Source: Corynebacterium mucifaciens
GTDB taxonomy: Bacteria; Actinomycetota; Actinomycetes; Mycobacteriales; Mycobacteriaceae
Length of the DNA: 64,000 bases
Assembly (NCBI RefSeq): GCF_012396315.1
Contig: NZ_JAAXPF010000002.1
Coordinates: 209,251 to 273,250, forward strand
Direction: 5' to 3'
The stretch's first letter is position 1, and the number at the start of each line of letters is the position of its first letter. The notes under the pieces were generated by a model. It was not told the origin of the DNA and made no database searches. It was given only the letters and a program-made list of their open reading frames with translations. Shown here piece after piece: positions 8,782-16,831 of this stretch. The translations under genes were made by a program, and so were the position numbers.

Positions 8782-9749
8782 TGGCTGTGGATTTTCAGAG
8801 GCAGGAGCGGGTCGTGCGCCTGCTCAACCTGCTCGCCTACGCCTCAAACCACCCGGGGCTCACGCCGATGGAAATTGCGCGCGACCTCGGGGCGGACCCG
8901 GTGCAGGTGCGCGACGATTTCGAGCTGCTCTTCCTCTCGGGTGTCGGTACTGGGCCGGGGGAGATGATCGACCTGGAGTACTCCTGGAAAGGCGTCGACA
9001 TCATCGACGACCAGGGGATGACGAAGCCGCTGCGCTTGTCCCCGGCCGAGGCGAGCGCCCTGCTCATCCTGCTGGATTCGCTGCAGACGATGCCCGGGCT
9101 TGTGGACACGCGCGCAGTGCGCTCCGCTGCGGCGAAGATCCGCGCGGTGGCCAAGACCCATGCCGTGGGCGACGCGGAGCATTCCGGCGAGGCGGGTGTC
9201 GCCGGCACTGTCGCCGAGGCGTTGGCGCAGAAGCGCCAGCTGCGTATCACGTACTACTCCGCGTCCTCCGACACGACGTCGACGCGGCACGTCGAGCCCG
9301 CGGGCCTGTTCCACCAGTCTGGCGCCACCTACATGCACGCCACGCAAGACGGGGAGATGAAGACGTTTCGCCTTGACAGGATCCGCAGCGCCGAGCTTCT
9401 CGACGCACCTTCGGTCGCCGCAAGCGCCGATTTCGATCCCGCCGACCCGTTCGGCATGGCCGAAAGGGCAGAGGCAGCACTACTGGTGCACCCGGATGCG
9501 ACCTGGCTGGCGGACTACTGGGACATCGAGCTGCAACCGTCACCAGACCCGCAAGCCCAGACCGACCCCGCGGGTGAGGGCACACACGAGCGGCCGGGTT
9601 GGATCCGTGCGACGATGCGTTACGGCAACGAAGACTGGCTGGTCCGCTTTTGCCTGAGTCAAGCAGACCGCGTCCGCCTCGTCGCCCCGCCGAGCGCGGC
9701 ACGCGAAGTTAAGGCTCGCATTCTCCGCGCAACGCAGGCGCTAGACTAA
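8781..9749 (+). CDS. pafC: WYL-domain transcriptional regulator PafC
   Basis: A 322-residue partner of PafB with the same order: N-terminal winged helix (NLLAYASNHPGLTPMEIARD), then a WYL domain (LRITYYSASSDTTSTRHVEP, followed by a Gly-Leu-Phe segment) and a C-terminal extension. The ATG overlaps the pafB stop (TAATG). The segment near residues 255-272 is a polar linker with repeated Asp-Pro-Gln. The function follows from pairing with PafB; some actinobacteria carry a fused PafBC. Confidence 0.88.
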   Translation: MAVDFQRQERVVRLLNLLAYASNHPGLTPMEIARDLGADPVQVRDDFELLFLSGVGTGPGEMIDLEYSWKGVDIIDDQGMTKPLRLSPAEASALLILLDSLQTMPGLVDTRAVRSAAAKIRAVAKTHAVGDAEHSGEAGVAGTVAEALAQKRQLRITYYSASSDTTSTRHVEPAGLFHQSGATYMHATQDGEMKTFRLDRIRSAELLDAPSVAASADFDPADPFGMAERAEAALLVHPDATWLADYWDIELQPSPDPQAQTDPAGEGTHERPGWIRATMRYGNEDWLVRFCLSQADRVRLVAPPSAAREVKARILRATQALD

Positions 9750-9783
9750 TCTGCGCGTTACACCGTTTTGGAAAGGAACCTCC

Positions 9784-10047
9784 ATGCCGAACATCGGTTG
9801 GACCGAACTCATCGTCATTCTCTTTCTTGTGCTGCTGCTGTTCGGCGCTAATAAGCTGCCGGATCTCGCACGGTCGATGGGCCGCTCCGCACGCATCTTC
9901 AAGTCTGAGGTGAAGGAAATGCGCGAGGAGGATGAGGCTGGCACCGCCACCCAGCAGCGACAGATCGAATCTGCGCCCGCGCAGGAGACCCGCAGCGCGA
10001 CCCAGGAGGCGGACTTCTGGGATCGCCCGGAGAACCAGCCGCGCTAA
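9784..10047 (+). CDS. tatA: Sec-independent translocase subunit TatA
   Basis: An 87-residue TatA: a short N-terminal membrane helix (about 8-21, LIVILFLVLLLFG), a hinge (ANKLPD), an amphipathic helix (about 27-48) and a charged, disordered tail. It forms the pore-like part of the Tat system that exports folded proteins. GGAACC just upstream is the ribosome site. tatC follows after 9 bp. Confidence 0.93.
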   Translation: MPNIGWTELIVILFLVLLLFGANKLPDLARSMGRSARIFKSEVKEMREEDEAGTATQQRQIESAPAQETRSATQEADFWDRPENQPR

Positions 10048-10056
10048 TTCTGCCTG

Positions 10057-11058
10057 ATGGCACGCACGAAGAAACCGAAAAGGCCCAAAAATCCGACCGG
10101 CGAAATGACGCTGGTGGAGCACCTACAAGAGCTCCGGCACCGGGTGATCGTCTCGCTCGCCGCCATCGTTGTGGGCACGATTATCGGGTTCATCTGGTAC
10201 CAAACCGCCCCACCGCGCATGCTGCCGCTGGGCGAGATTATCCGTGGTCCGTACTGCAATCTGCCTCCTGAACTGCGGGCGGACTTCACTGGCGACGGCG
10301 AGTGTCGCCTGCTTGCCACCAGCCCGTTTGAGATGTTCATGCTGCGCCTGAAAGTCGGCGCACTGGCCGGTCTCGTGTTGGCGTCGCCGGTGTGGCTGAC
10401 CCAGATTTGGAACTTCATCACCCCCGGCCTGCACAAGAGTGAGCGGCGCTACACCTTCAGCTTCGTCGCCATCGCCGTAGCTCTTTTCGTCGCCGGCGCG
10501 TTGCTGGCGTACTTCGTGCTGGATAAGGGCCTGTACGTGCTCATGTCCATCGGCTCGGAGTTCCAGGTAGCAGCCCTAACAGGTGGGGAGTACTACAACT
10601 TTCTGCTCTCCCTCATCGTCATCTTCGGCGTGAGTTTTGAGCTGCCGTTGATCATTGTCATGCTCAACCTGGTGGGCATTTTGCGCTACGAGCACGTCAA
10701 GGACAAGCGCCGGCTGATCATCGTCCTCATCTTCGTGTTCGCCGCCATCATGACGCCCGGCCAGGATCCGTTCTCGATGGTCGCGCTGGCACTGTCCATC
10801 ACTGTGCTGGTGGAAATGGCGTTCCAGTTCTGTCGCTGGAACGACCGGAAGCGCAACCGGGAGCGCCCGGACTGGATGGACCTCAGCGACGACGAAGCAT
10901 CCGGCCCGATCGAGGCGCCGACGCCGATCGGTAAGGCCAGCCGCGTGAGCGTGCAGCCGGAGGCTCGCCCGGCACCGAAGCAACCGGCCCCGGAGCGCCC
11001 GCACGCGCCCTCCCAACGGGGCTACGCGGACGGGACGGATTTCGGCGACGTACTCTAG
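10057..11058 (+). CDS. tatC: Sec-independent translocase subunit TatC
   Basis: A 333-residue TatC, the receptor for twin-arginine signal peptides. The cytosolic N-terminal motif LVEHLQELRHR carries the essential Glu. Six membrane segments are visible between about 30 and 255 (for example VIVSLAAIVVGTIIGFIW and LIIVLIFVFAAIMTPG). The C-terminal 75 residues are a Pro/Arg-rich cytosolic tail that is longer than in E. coli TatC and typical of actinobacteria. TACTCT at its end may be the -10 of helY. Confidence 0.95.
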   Translation: MARTKKPKRPKNPTGEMTLVEHLQELRHRVIVSLAAIVVGTIIGFIWYQTAPPRMLPLGEIIRGPYCNLPPELRADFTGDGECRLLATSPFEMFMLRLKVGALAGLVLASPVWLTQIWNFITPGLHKSERRYTFSFVAIAVALFVAGALLAYFVLDKGLYVLMSIGSEFQVAALTGGEYYNFLLSLIVIFGVSFELPLIIVMLNLVGILRYEHVKDKRRLIIVLIFVFAAIMTPGQDPFSMVALALSITVLVEMAFQFCRWNDRKRNRERPDWMDLSDDEASGPIEAPTPIGKASRVSVQPEARPAPKQPAPERPHAPSQRGYADGTDFGDVL

Positions 11059-11063
11059 GGGGC

Positions 11064-13826
11064 ATGCTTTCCCCCGAACCTGGTACTTCCTTCCTGCGGG
11101 AATTCGCCGACGCCAAGCCGTTTGCCCTCGACGATTTCCAGCTCCAAGCCTGCCGGGCGGTGGAGCAGGACCGCGGGGTGCTCGTGTGCGCGCCCACCGG
11201 CTCGGGCAAGACCATCGTCGGTGAGTTTGCCGTCGCGCTTGCGCTGCACCGCGGCACGAAATGCTTCTACACCACGCCCATTAAGGCGCTGAGCAATCAG
11301 AAATACCACGACCTTGTCGCGCAACACGGTGAAGATGCGGTGGGCCTGCTCACCGGCGACACCAGCATCAATGGGTCCGCCGACATCGTGGTGATGACGA
11401 CAGAGGTACTGCGCAACATGCTCTACGCCGAGTCGCCACAGCTGGATCGCCTCACCCATGTCGTGATGGACGAGATCCACTACTTGGCCGACCGAGACCG
11501 AGGCGCGGTGTGGGAAGAAATCATTTTGAACCTGGATGACTCGGTAAGCCTGATCGGCCTGTCCGCAACGGTGTCCAACTCCGAGGAATTCGGCGAGTGG
11601 CTCGATGCCGTCCGCGGCGATACGGAAGTCGTCGTTTCCGAGCACCGGCCAGTGCCGCTCTCCCAGTACATGATGGTCGGACGCAAAATGTTCCCGCTTT
11701 TCGAACCGGGCACCGACGACCGGGTCAACCGCAGCTTGGAACATGCGATCGAGCGCATCGAAACAGGCGCCTCGGACGAAGGCCGCCGCGACTACGAGGA
11801 GGGGAGGGGCTTTCGCGCCCGCTCGCACAGCGGCCGTGTGCGCGGCCAGGACAAGGTGCGCCCTGTGGGGAGACCAGAGGTCGTCTCCGCGCTGCAGGGG
11901 CAGGACATGCTTCCCGCCATCGTGTTCATCTTCTCCCGAGCGGGGTGCGACGGCGCGCTGTTTCAGTGCTTACGGTCCCGCAAAGAGCTGACAACGCCCG
12001 AGGAGCGCGCTGAGATCCTGCAGATCATCGACGAGGGCGTGGAGGGCATCCCCGAAGAAGATCTTGAGGTGCTGAACTTCCGCCAGCTGCGCACCGCGTG
12101 GACCCGCGGCTTCGCGTCGCACCACGCCGGCTTGCTTCCGGCGTTCAAGCACATCGTGGAGCAGCTCTTCGTCCGCGGCTTGGTCAAGGTAGTGTTCGCC
12201 ACCGAGACCCTCGCGCTCGGCATCAACATGCCGGCGCGCACCGTCGTGCTGGAAAAGATGGTCAAGTTCAACGGCGAGGCCCATGTGGACCTCACGCCCG
12301 GGCAGTACACCCAGCTCACTGGCCGTGCGGGCCGCCGCGGCATCGACCACATCGGTAACGCAGTTGTGCAGTGGGCGCCGGCAATGGACCCGCACCAGGT
12401 AGCGGGGCTAGCCTCCACCCGCACGTATCCGCTGATCTCCCAGTTCCAGCCCGGTTACAACATGGCCATCAATATGCTGGCGATGAACGGCTACGAAGAT
12501 TCCATCCGCCTGATCGAGCAATCGTTCGCCCAGTTTCAAACCGACCGCTCCGTGGTGGGTGAAGTGCGCGACATTGAACGGCTGCAGCAGAAGGTGCGGA
12601 CGCTGCGGGCCAAGCTGGATAGCGACATTTCCGCCTTCGCCCCGCCAAGCGACGACGCTGCCGCCGAACTGGTGGAGTACTCCAACTTGCGCAGGGACCT
12701 GTCGGAGGAGGAAAAGAAGGCCCGGCGCGACCACCTGGACAGCCGGCAGACGGAAACGGTCAAGATTCTCGGTTCCCTGCAGGTCGGGCAGGTCATCGCG
12801 CTGCCCGGCAAACGCAAGCCCGAACTCGCTGCCGTGGTGGAAGCCGCCCATAAAGCGAACGATCCGCGGCCGTGGGTAACCACCGAGCGCGGCTGGTCCG
12901 GCCGCATCGACGCGTCGTCCTTTAAGAACCCGCCTTTGGTTGTGGGCCGGGTGAAGGTTCCCCGCCACATGCAGGACCAGCCGCGGCGGCATGCCCGCAA
13001 GGTTGCGGACCTTCTGCACCGCGGGCACTTCAACGCCCCGAAACGACTCCGGGAACAGTCCCGGGTGCGGCCAAACAAGCAGATCATGGCGCTGCGCGAG
13101 GCAATCCGCAACCACCCGGTGCACGCCTGGCCCGCGGCCGACCGCGAAGTTCTTGCGCGCACCGCCGAGGCGATCGTGCGGGAAGAACGCAGACTGGCCA
13201 CGTTGGAGCGCCGTGTGGACACCTCCACAGACTCGCTGGGTCGCACCTTCGAGCGCATCATCGGGTTGCTCACGGAGATGGATTACGTTGAGCTTATCGA
13301 CGGCGAACCGCAGGTCACCGACGAGGGCGAGCGCCTGTCGCGGATTCACAACGTCTCGGACCTCCTCGTTGCACAGTGCCTGAAGCGGGGGATCTGGGAT
13401 GGGTTAGACCCGGCAGAGCTCGCCGGCGTCGCGTCCATGGTGGTGTTTGAAAACCGCCGCGCTACAGGCGGAAACCCAGAGGCAGCGACCGACGCCATGG
13501 CGGATGCGATGCAGGAGACGATGCGGGTCTACGGTGAGCTGGTGTCGGACGAGCAGCGCCACGGCCTGCCAGCAACCCGCCTGCCGGATCCCGGATTTTG
13601 CTTGTCCATCCACCAGTGGACCGCAGGCGCGCCTCTGGGATATTCGCTCGCCGCGGCCGCCGAATCCGGGGCGGAATTGACCCCGGGCGATTTCGTGCGC
13701 TGGTGCCGCCAGGTGATCGATGTGCTAGAGCAGATCAAGAAAACCGGTTACTCGGACGAGATCCGGGACAACGCCAACCGCGCGGTGGACGCGATCCGCC
13801 GCGGTGTCGTGGCCATCGGGAATTAA
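11064..13826 (+). CDS. helY: SKI2-like DExH RNA helicase HelY
   Basis: A 920-residue superfamily 2 helicase. Walker A APTGSGKT (43-50), DEIH box (136-139), TGRAGRRG motif VI in the second RecA domain, followed by a winged helix and the C-terminal DSHCT-like domain (about 740-920). It is related to yeast Ski2/Mtr4, which feed RNA to exonucleases. The ATG at 11064 is seven bases after TACTCT and five after tatC, so it may be both cotranscribed and separately leaderless. The position behind tatC is conserved in Mycobacterium. Confidence 0.92.
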   Translation: MLSPEPGTSFLREFADAKPFALDDFQLQACRAVEQDRGVLVCAPTGSGKTIVGEFAVALALHRGTKCFYTTPIKALSNQKYHDLVAQHGEDAVGLLTGDTSINGSADIVVMTTEVLRNMLYAESPQLDRLTHVVMDEIHYLADRDRGAVWEEIILNLDDSVSLIGLSATVSNSEEFGEWLDAVRGDTEVVVSEHRPVPLSQYMMVGRKMFPLFEPGTDDRVNRSLEHAIERIETGASDEGRRDYEEGRGFRARSHSGRVRGQDKVRPVGRPEVVSALQGQDMLPAIVFIFSRAGCDGALFQCLRSRKELTTPEERAEILQIIDEGVEGIPEEDLEVLNFRQLRTAWTRGFASHHAGLLPAFKHIVEQLFVRGLVKVVFATETLALGINMPARTVVLEKMVKFNGEAHVDLTPGQYTQLTGRAGRRGIDHIGNAVVQWAPAMDPHQVAGLASTRTYPLISQFQPGYNMAINMLAMNGYEDSIRLIEQSFAQFQTDRSVVGEVRDIERLQQKVRTLRAKLDSDISAFAPPSDDAAAELVEYSNLRRDLSEEEKKARRDHLDSRQTETVKILGSLQVGQVIALPGKRKPELAAVVEAAHKANDPRPWVTTERGWSGRIDASSFKNPPLVVGRVKVPRHMQDQPRRHARKVADLLHRGHFNAPKRLREQSRVRPNKQIMALREAIRNHPVHAWPAADREVLARTAEAIVREERRLATLERRVDTSTDSLGRTFERIIGLLTEMDYVELIDGEPQVTDEGERLSRIHNVSDLLVAQCLKRGIWDGLDPAELAGVASMVVFENRRATGGNPEAATDAMADAMQETMRVYGELVSDEQRHGLPATRLPDPGFCLSIHQWTAGAPLGYSLAAAAESGAELTPGDFVRWCRQVIDVLEQIKKTGYSDEIRDNANRAVDAIRRGVVAIGN

Positions 13827-14393
13827 TCAGAGCGCCCGGAGCGCATCTGCTAGGCCCACGGGCCACAGTGCAACCGTGGCGAGACGGAGGTTTACCCCAA
13901 GCGGGTCGAGGATGAGTGATTGCACCCCAACCACCTTCCCATCCGCCATTACCGGCCCGCCCGAATCACCCTTCACTGCCGGCGGGTTAGCAACGACCAG
14001 GCCTGCAGGGCTCACTGTGGTTGCCCGATTTCGCGACCACGCCGCCGGCAGCGTGCCGAGGTACACACCTGGCCGCGTCTGAACGTGCTGGGCCTTCCCG
14101 CCGAAACCGAGGGTGAGCGTTCGCGCAAGTGGTCGCGGCCTCGGCCCGAGGGGCAGCGCAGGCGCATCCGCGGGCTGGGACAGGCGCACGAGAGCGATAT
14201 CGGTGCCGCGCATGACGTGCACGTGAGCGGGGTTGTACGCGGAGCCGTCGATACGCACGCGCACACCTGCCCACCCGCGCCGCGCAAGAAAGTGCGCGCA
14301 CGTGAGCACGATGTCCGGGGCGATGAGCGCACCAGAGCAGTAGCCGCCTGGCGCGGTGAGGTGGGCGACGGAGCGGTGGAGGTCGGACGTCAC
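13827..14393 (-). CDS. Trypsin-like serine protease without signal peptide
   Basis: A 188-residue chymotrypsin-fold protease with the complete triad: His34 in TCAH, Asp65 in TDIALVRL, Ser144 in GDSGGPV. The only possible start is GTG 14393 (an in-frame stop lies shortly upstream), seven bases after TACCAT on this strand, so it is probably leaderless. No export signal or membrane helix is visible, unusual for this family in actinobacteria, so it may act in the cytosol or be exported by another route. It is convergent with helY (adjacent stops) and divergent from the M24 peptidase. Confidence 0.85.
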   Translation of the reverse strand: MTSDLHRSVAHLTAPGGYCSGALIAPDIVLTCAHFLARRGWAGVRVRIDGSAYNPAHVHVMRGTDIALVRLSQPADAPALPLGPRPRPLARTLTLGFGGKAQHVQTRPGVYLGTLPAAWSRNRATTVSPAGLVVANPPAVKGDSGGPVMADGKVVGVQSLILDPLGVNLRLATVALWPVGLADALRAL

Positions 14394-14400
14394 GGGGGAG

Positions 14401-14418
14401 ATGGTAGCGATTTATCAT
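14401..14418. promoter_or_regulatory. Interlocked divergent -10 elements
   Basis: Minus strand TACCAT (bases 14401-14406 read in reverse) lies seven bases before GTG 14393. Plus strand TATCAT (14413-14418) lies seven bases before ATG 14426. Both genes look leaderless, and the -35 region of each must overlap the other gene's promoter or coding start. Confidence 0.5.
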
Positions 14419-14425
14419 TGCGGCC

Positions 14426-15532
14426 ATGACTGCTTTTGACCCTGATGTGTACAGCGGACGCCGTAACCGGGCCGCCCGGCTCCTGCAGGACAGGGGGCTG
14501 GGTGGGCTCGTCATCGGTACCGGCGCGGAGTTTGCGTTCCTCACCGGTTCTTGGGCGTCGTCCCATGAACGCCTTACTGCGCTGGTCATTGCACCAGGCG
14601 GGGCCGCCGTGGTGGCACCGGTGACGGATATTCAGTCGCTGGGCTTAGAGGGCGCGGCAGACGTGGAGGTCCTCGGGTGGCGCGACGGCGACAACCCGTA
14701 CCAGCTTGTCGCGGAACGGCTCGGCGAGGGGACCATCGGGGTGGGGTCCTCCCTGACCGCCGACCATGTCTTCGGGCTGCAGGAGCTACTGCCGCGGACG
14801 GAATTGGCGTCGGATGCGGTGGCGGAGCTTTTCATGGTCAAAAACGCCGATGAGATCGCGCAGCTCGAGCGAGCTGGAGCGGCGATTGACCGCGTGCACG
14901 AGCGCGCCGCCGAGCTCCTGCGGCCCGGGCGCACCGAGCGCGACGTCGCCGAGGAGCTCCACCAGCTCATCTTGGAGGAGCACGACACGGTCGAGTTTGT
15001 CATCGTCGGCTCCGGCCCGAACGGCTCCAACCCGCACCACGACTTCTCCGACCGCGTGCTGGAGCCAGGGGACCCGGTAGTGGTGGACCTAGGCGGGGCG
15101 CTGCCATCCGGCTACCAGTCCGACTGCACGCGCACCCACGTGGTGGGCGAGCCCGCCCAGGCGCCCAAGGAGTTTCTCCAGGCCTACGAGGTCTTGGAGC
15201 AGGCCTTCCAGGCGGCGTGCAACGCGGCCCGCCCAGGCATGACCGCGGGCGAGCTCGACGCGGTGGCACGCAACGTGATCGAGCAGGGGGGTTACGGGGA
15301 ATTCTTCACGCACCGTCTCGGCCACGGCATTGGCCTGTCCGGGCACGAACAGCCCTTCATCATCGCAGGCAGCGACGTTGAGTTGCGAGAAGGGATAGTG
15401 TTTTCCATTGAGCCGGGAATCTACAAACCCGGACAGTGGGGGATGCGCATCGAAGACATCGTGCGGATGACCGCGGACGGGGTGGTCACGCTCAACCGCA
15501 CCCGGCGCACACTGGGTGGCGGCGATGCGTAA
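14426..15532 (+). CDS. pepQ: M24-family metallopeptidase, Xaa-Pro dipeptidase/aminopeptidase type
   Basis: A 368-residue peptidase: an N-terminal creatinase-like domain (1-130) and a C-terminal pita-bread domain with the dinuclear metal ligands: Asp in VVDLGGALPSGYQSDCTRT (two Asp), His in HRLGHGIGLSGHE, Glu in FSIEPGIY and Glu in RIEDIV. It likely cleaves peptides with proline in the second position. Its end overlaps the next gene by 8 or 17 bases. The symbol is used by similarity; Xaa-Pro dipeptidase versus aminopeptidase activity cannot be told apart here. Confidence 0.88.
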   Translation: MTAFDPDVYSGRRNRAARLLQDRGLGGLVIGTGAEFAFLTGSWASSHERLTALVIAPGGAAVVAPVTDIQSLGLEGAADVEVLGWRDGDNPYQLVAERLGEGTIGVGSSLTADHVFGLQELLPRTELASDAVAELFMVKNADEIAQLERAGAAIDRVHERAAELLRPGRTERDVAEELHQLILEEHDTVEFVIVGSGPNGSNPHHDFSDRVLEPGDPVVVDLGGALPSGYQSDCTRTHVVGEPAQAPKEFLQAYEVLEQAFQAACNAARPGMTAGELDAVARNVIEQGGYGEFFTHRLGHGIGLSGHEQPFIIAGSDVELREGIVFSIEPGIYKPGQWGMRIEDIVRMTADGVVTLNRTRRTLGGGDA

Positions 15533-16253
15533 CGGCGCAGGCTCCGTTCTGCTGCTTGGCGCGCGCAGCGATATCGGAGGGGAGATCGCCCAGCGCGTAT
15601 GCGCGGGCAGGGAAGTGGTGCTCGCGGCGCGAGGACGTCGAGGGCTGGCGGATATCGAACAGCGTCTGCTTGACGCGGGCGCTACCGCCGTCCGCGCGGT
15701 GGACTTCGATGCCGCTGACCTCGAATCGCACCGCACAATCGTGCGCGAGGCGGGTGAGGTGACCACCGCGATCGTGGCGTTCGGCATCCTCGGCGACCAC
15801 AATCGTGCCGAGCACGACGAGGCGGAGGCCGCACGAATCGCCACCGTCGATTACCTCGCGCAGGTGAGCATGCTGACCGTGCTCGCAGATGAAATGCCGG
15901 CGGGGGAGATCTACGCGTTTTCTTCCATCGCGGGGTGGCGGGCACGGCGGGCGAACTACGTCTACGGGTCGACGAAGGCCGGTCTCGACGCGTTCTGCCA
16001 GGGGCTGATGGACCGGTTGCACGGCTCGCCGCTCCGCCTCATCCTGGCACGGCCCGGCTTCGTCATCGGTTCTATGACTGAGGGGATGAAGCCGGCGGTG
16101 ATGTCTGTGACCCCGGACATAGTCGCCGACGCCGTGGTTACAGCCGCGCGCCGCGGGAGGAGCACGACGGTGTGGATTCCCCGCCGGCTCGCGCTTCTGG
16201 CCGCCGTCATGCGGGTAGTGCCGCGGCCCGTGTGGAGGCGCATGCCGAGGTAA
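15516..16253 (+). CDS. Short-chain dehydrogenase resembling DprE2
   Basis: A 245-residue SDR with the NAD(P) motif GARSDIGG near the N-terminus and the catalytic YGSTK (Tyr-x-x-x-Lys). Several blocks match decaprenylphosphoryl-ribose 2'-epimerase subunit DprE2 of arabinan synthesis: TTAIVAFGILGD, NYVYGSTKAGLDAF and the C-terminal R-x-x-P-R-P-x-W-R-R-M-P. The oxidase partner DprE1 is not nearby, so this may be DprE2 itself or a paralog. Start GTG 15516, or ATG 15525; both overlap the M24 peptidase gene. Confidence 0.8.
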   Translation: MAAMRNGAGSVLLLGARSDIGGEIAQRVCAGREVVLAARGRRGLADIEQRLLDAGATAVRAVDFDAADLESHRTIVREAGEVTTAIVAFGILGDHNRAEHDEAEAARIATVDYLAQVSMLTVLADEMPAGEIYAFSSIAGWRARRANYVYGSTKAGLDAFCQGLMDRLHGSPLRLILARPGFVIGSMTEGMKPAVMSVTPDIVADAVVTAARRGRSTTVWIPRRLALLAAVMRVVPRPVWRRMPR

Positions 16254-16279
16254 GCGCCAGATTAGGTAACCTCAACCCC

Positions 16280-16831
16280 ATGCCGATCCCTCTTCTCGCA
16301 TACTTCGTTGTCGAAGCGCTCGCGTTCTTCCTCGTGGCCAGGGCCATCGGCGTCGGGTGGGCGCTTCTGGCCATATTCGTGCTCATGATTGCAGGCGGCG
16401 CAGCTGCCACCCTGGCGCTGCGCGGCGCAATGATGGACGCCGTGAACGGCCGCTCGAGCGTGGGCAAACTCGCCGGAGACACCGCGTTGCTCATCGGTGG
16501 GTGGGCCTTGAGCGTCGTCCCCGGCTTCGTCACCTCCCTTGTGGGCCTGCCCCTGGTGTTTGGGCCGACTCGCGGCCTCATCCGCAAGACCATGACCAGG
16601 CGAGCTCGCTCCGCCGTGGAGAACCTCGGCGTCCGCGTGTACAACGCAACCCCGCTGGGACAGTTCCAAACCAGCTACGGCAGTTTTACCCAGTCGGGCA
16701 CCCAGCCCAGCGCACCGACGGGCGCAGACCAGCGACAGGAGCCGGTCATCGACGCCGACGAGCTCGAGCAGTGGTACCGCATGGACGGCCCAGACGGCCC
16801 CGATACCGACTCCCAAGGCGGGGCGCGTTAA
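16280..16831 (+). CDS. fxsA: FxsA-family membrane protein
   Basis: A 183-residue protein with membrane helices near 4-20, 24-42 and 75-98, then a positively charged cytosolic stretch (TMTRRARS) and a polar tail. FxsA (YtzA) proteins are small inner-membrane proteins; in E. coli overproduction relieves phage T7 exclusion by the F plasmid, and the native role is unknown. ATG 16280 lies seven bases after TAACCT, suggesting a leaderless start. The stop directly abuts the lnt start. Confidence 0.85.
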   Translation: MPIPLLAYFVVEALAFFLVARAIGVGWALLAIFVLMIAGGAAATLALRGAMMDAVNGRSSVGKLAGDTALLIGGWALSVVPGFVTSLVGLPLVFGPTRGLIRKTMTRRARSAVENLGVRVYNATPLGQFQTSYGSFTQSGTQPSAPTGADQRQEPVIDADELEQWYRMDGPDGPDTDSQGGAR

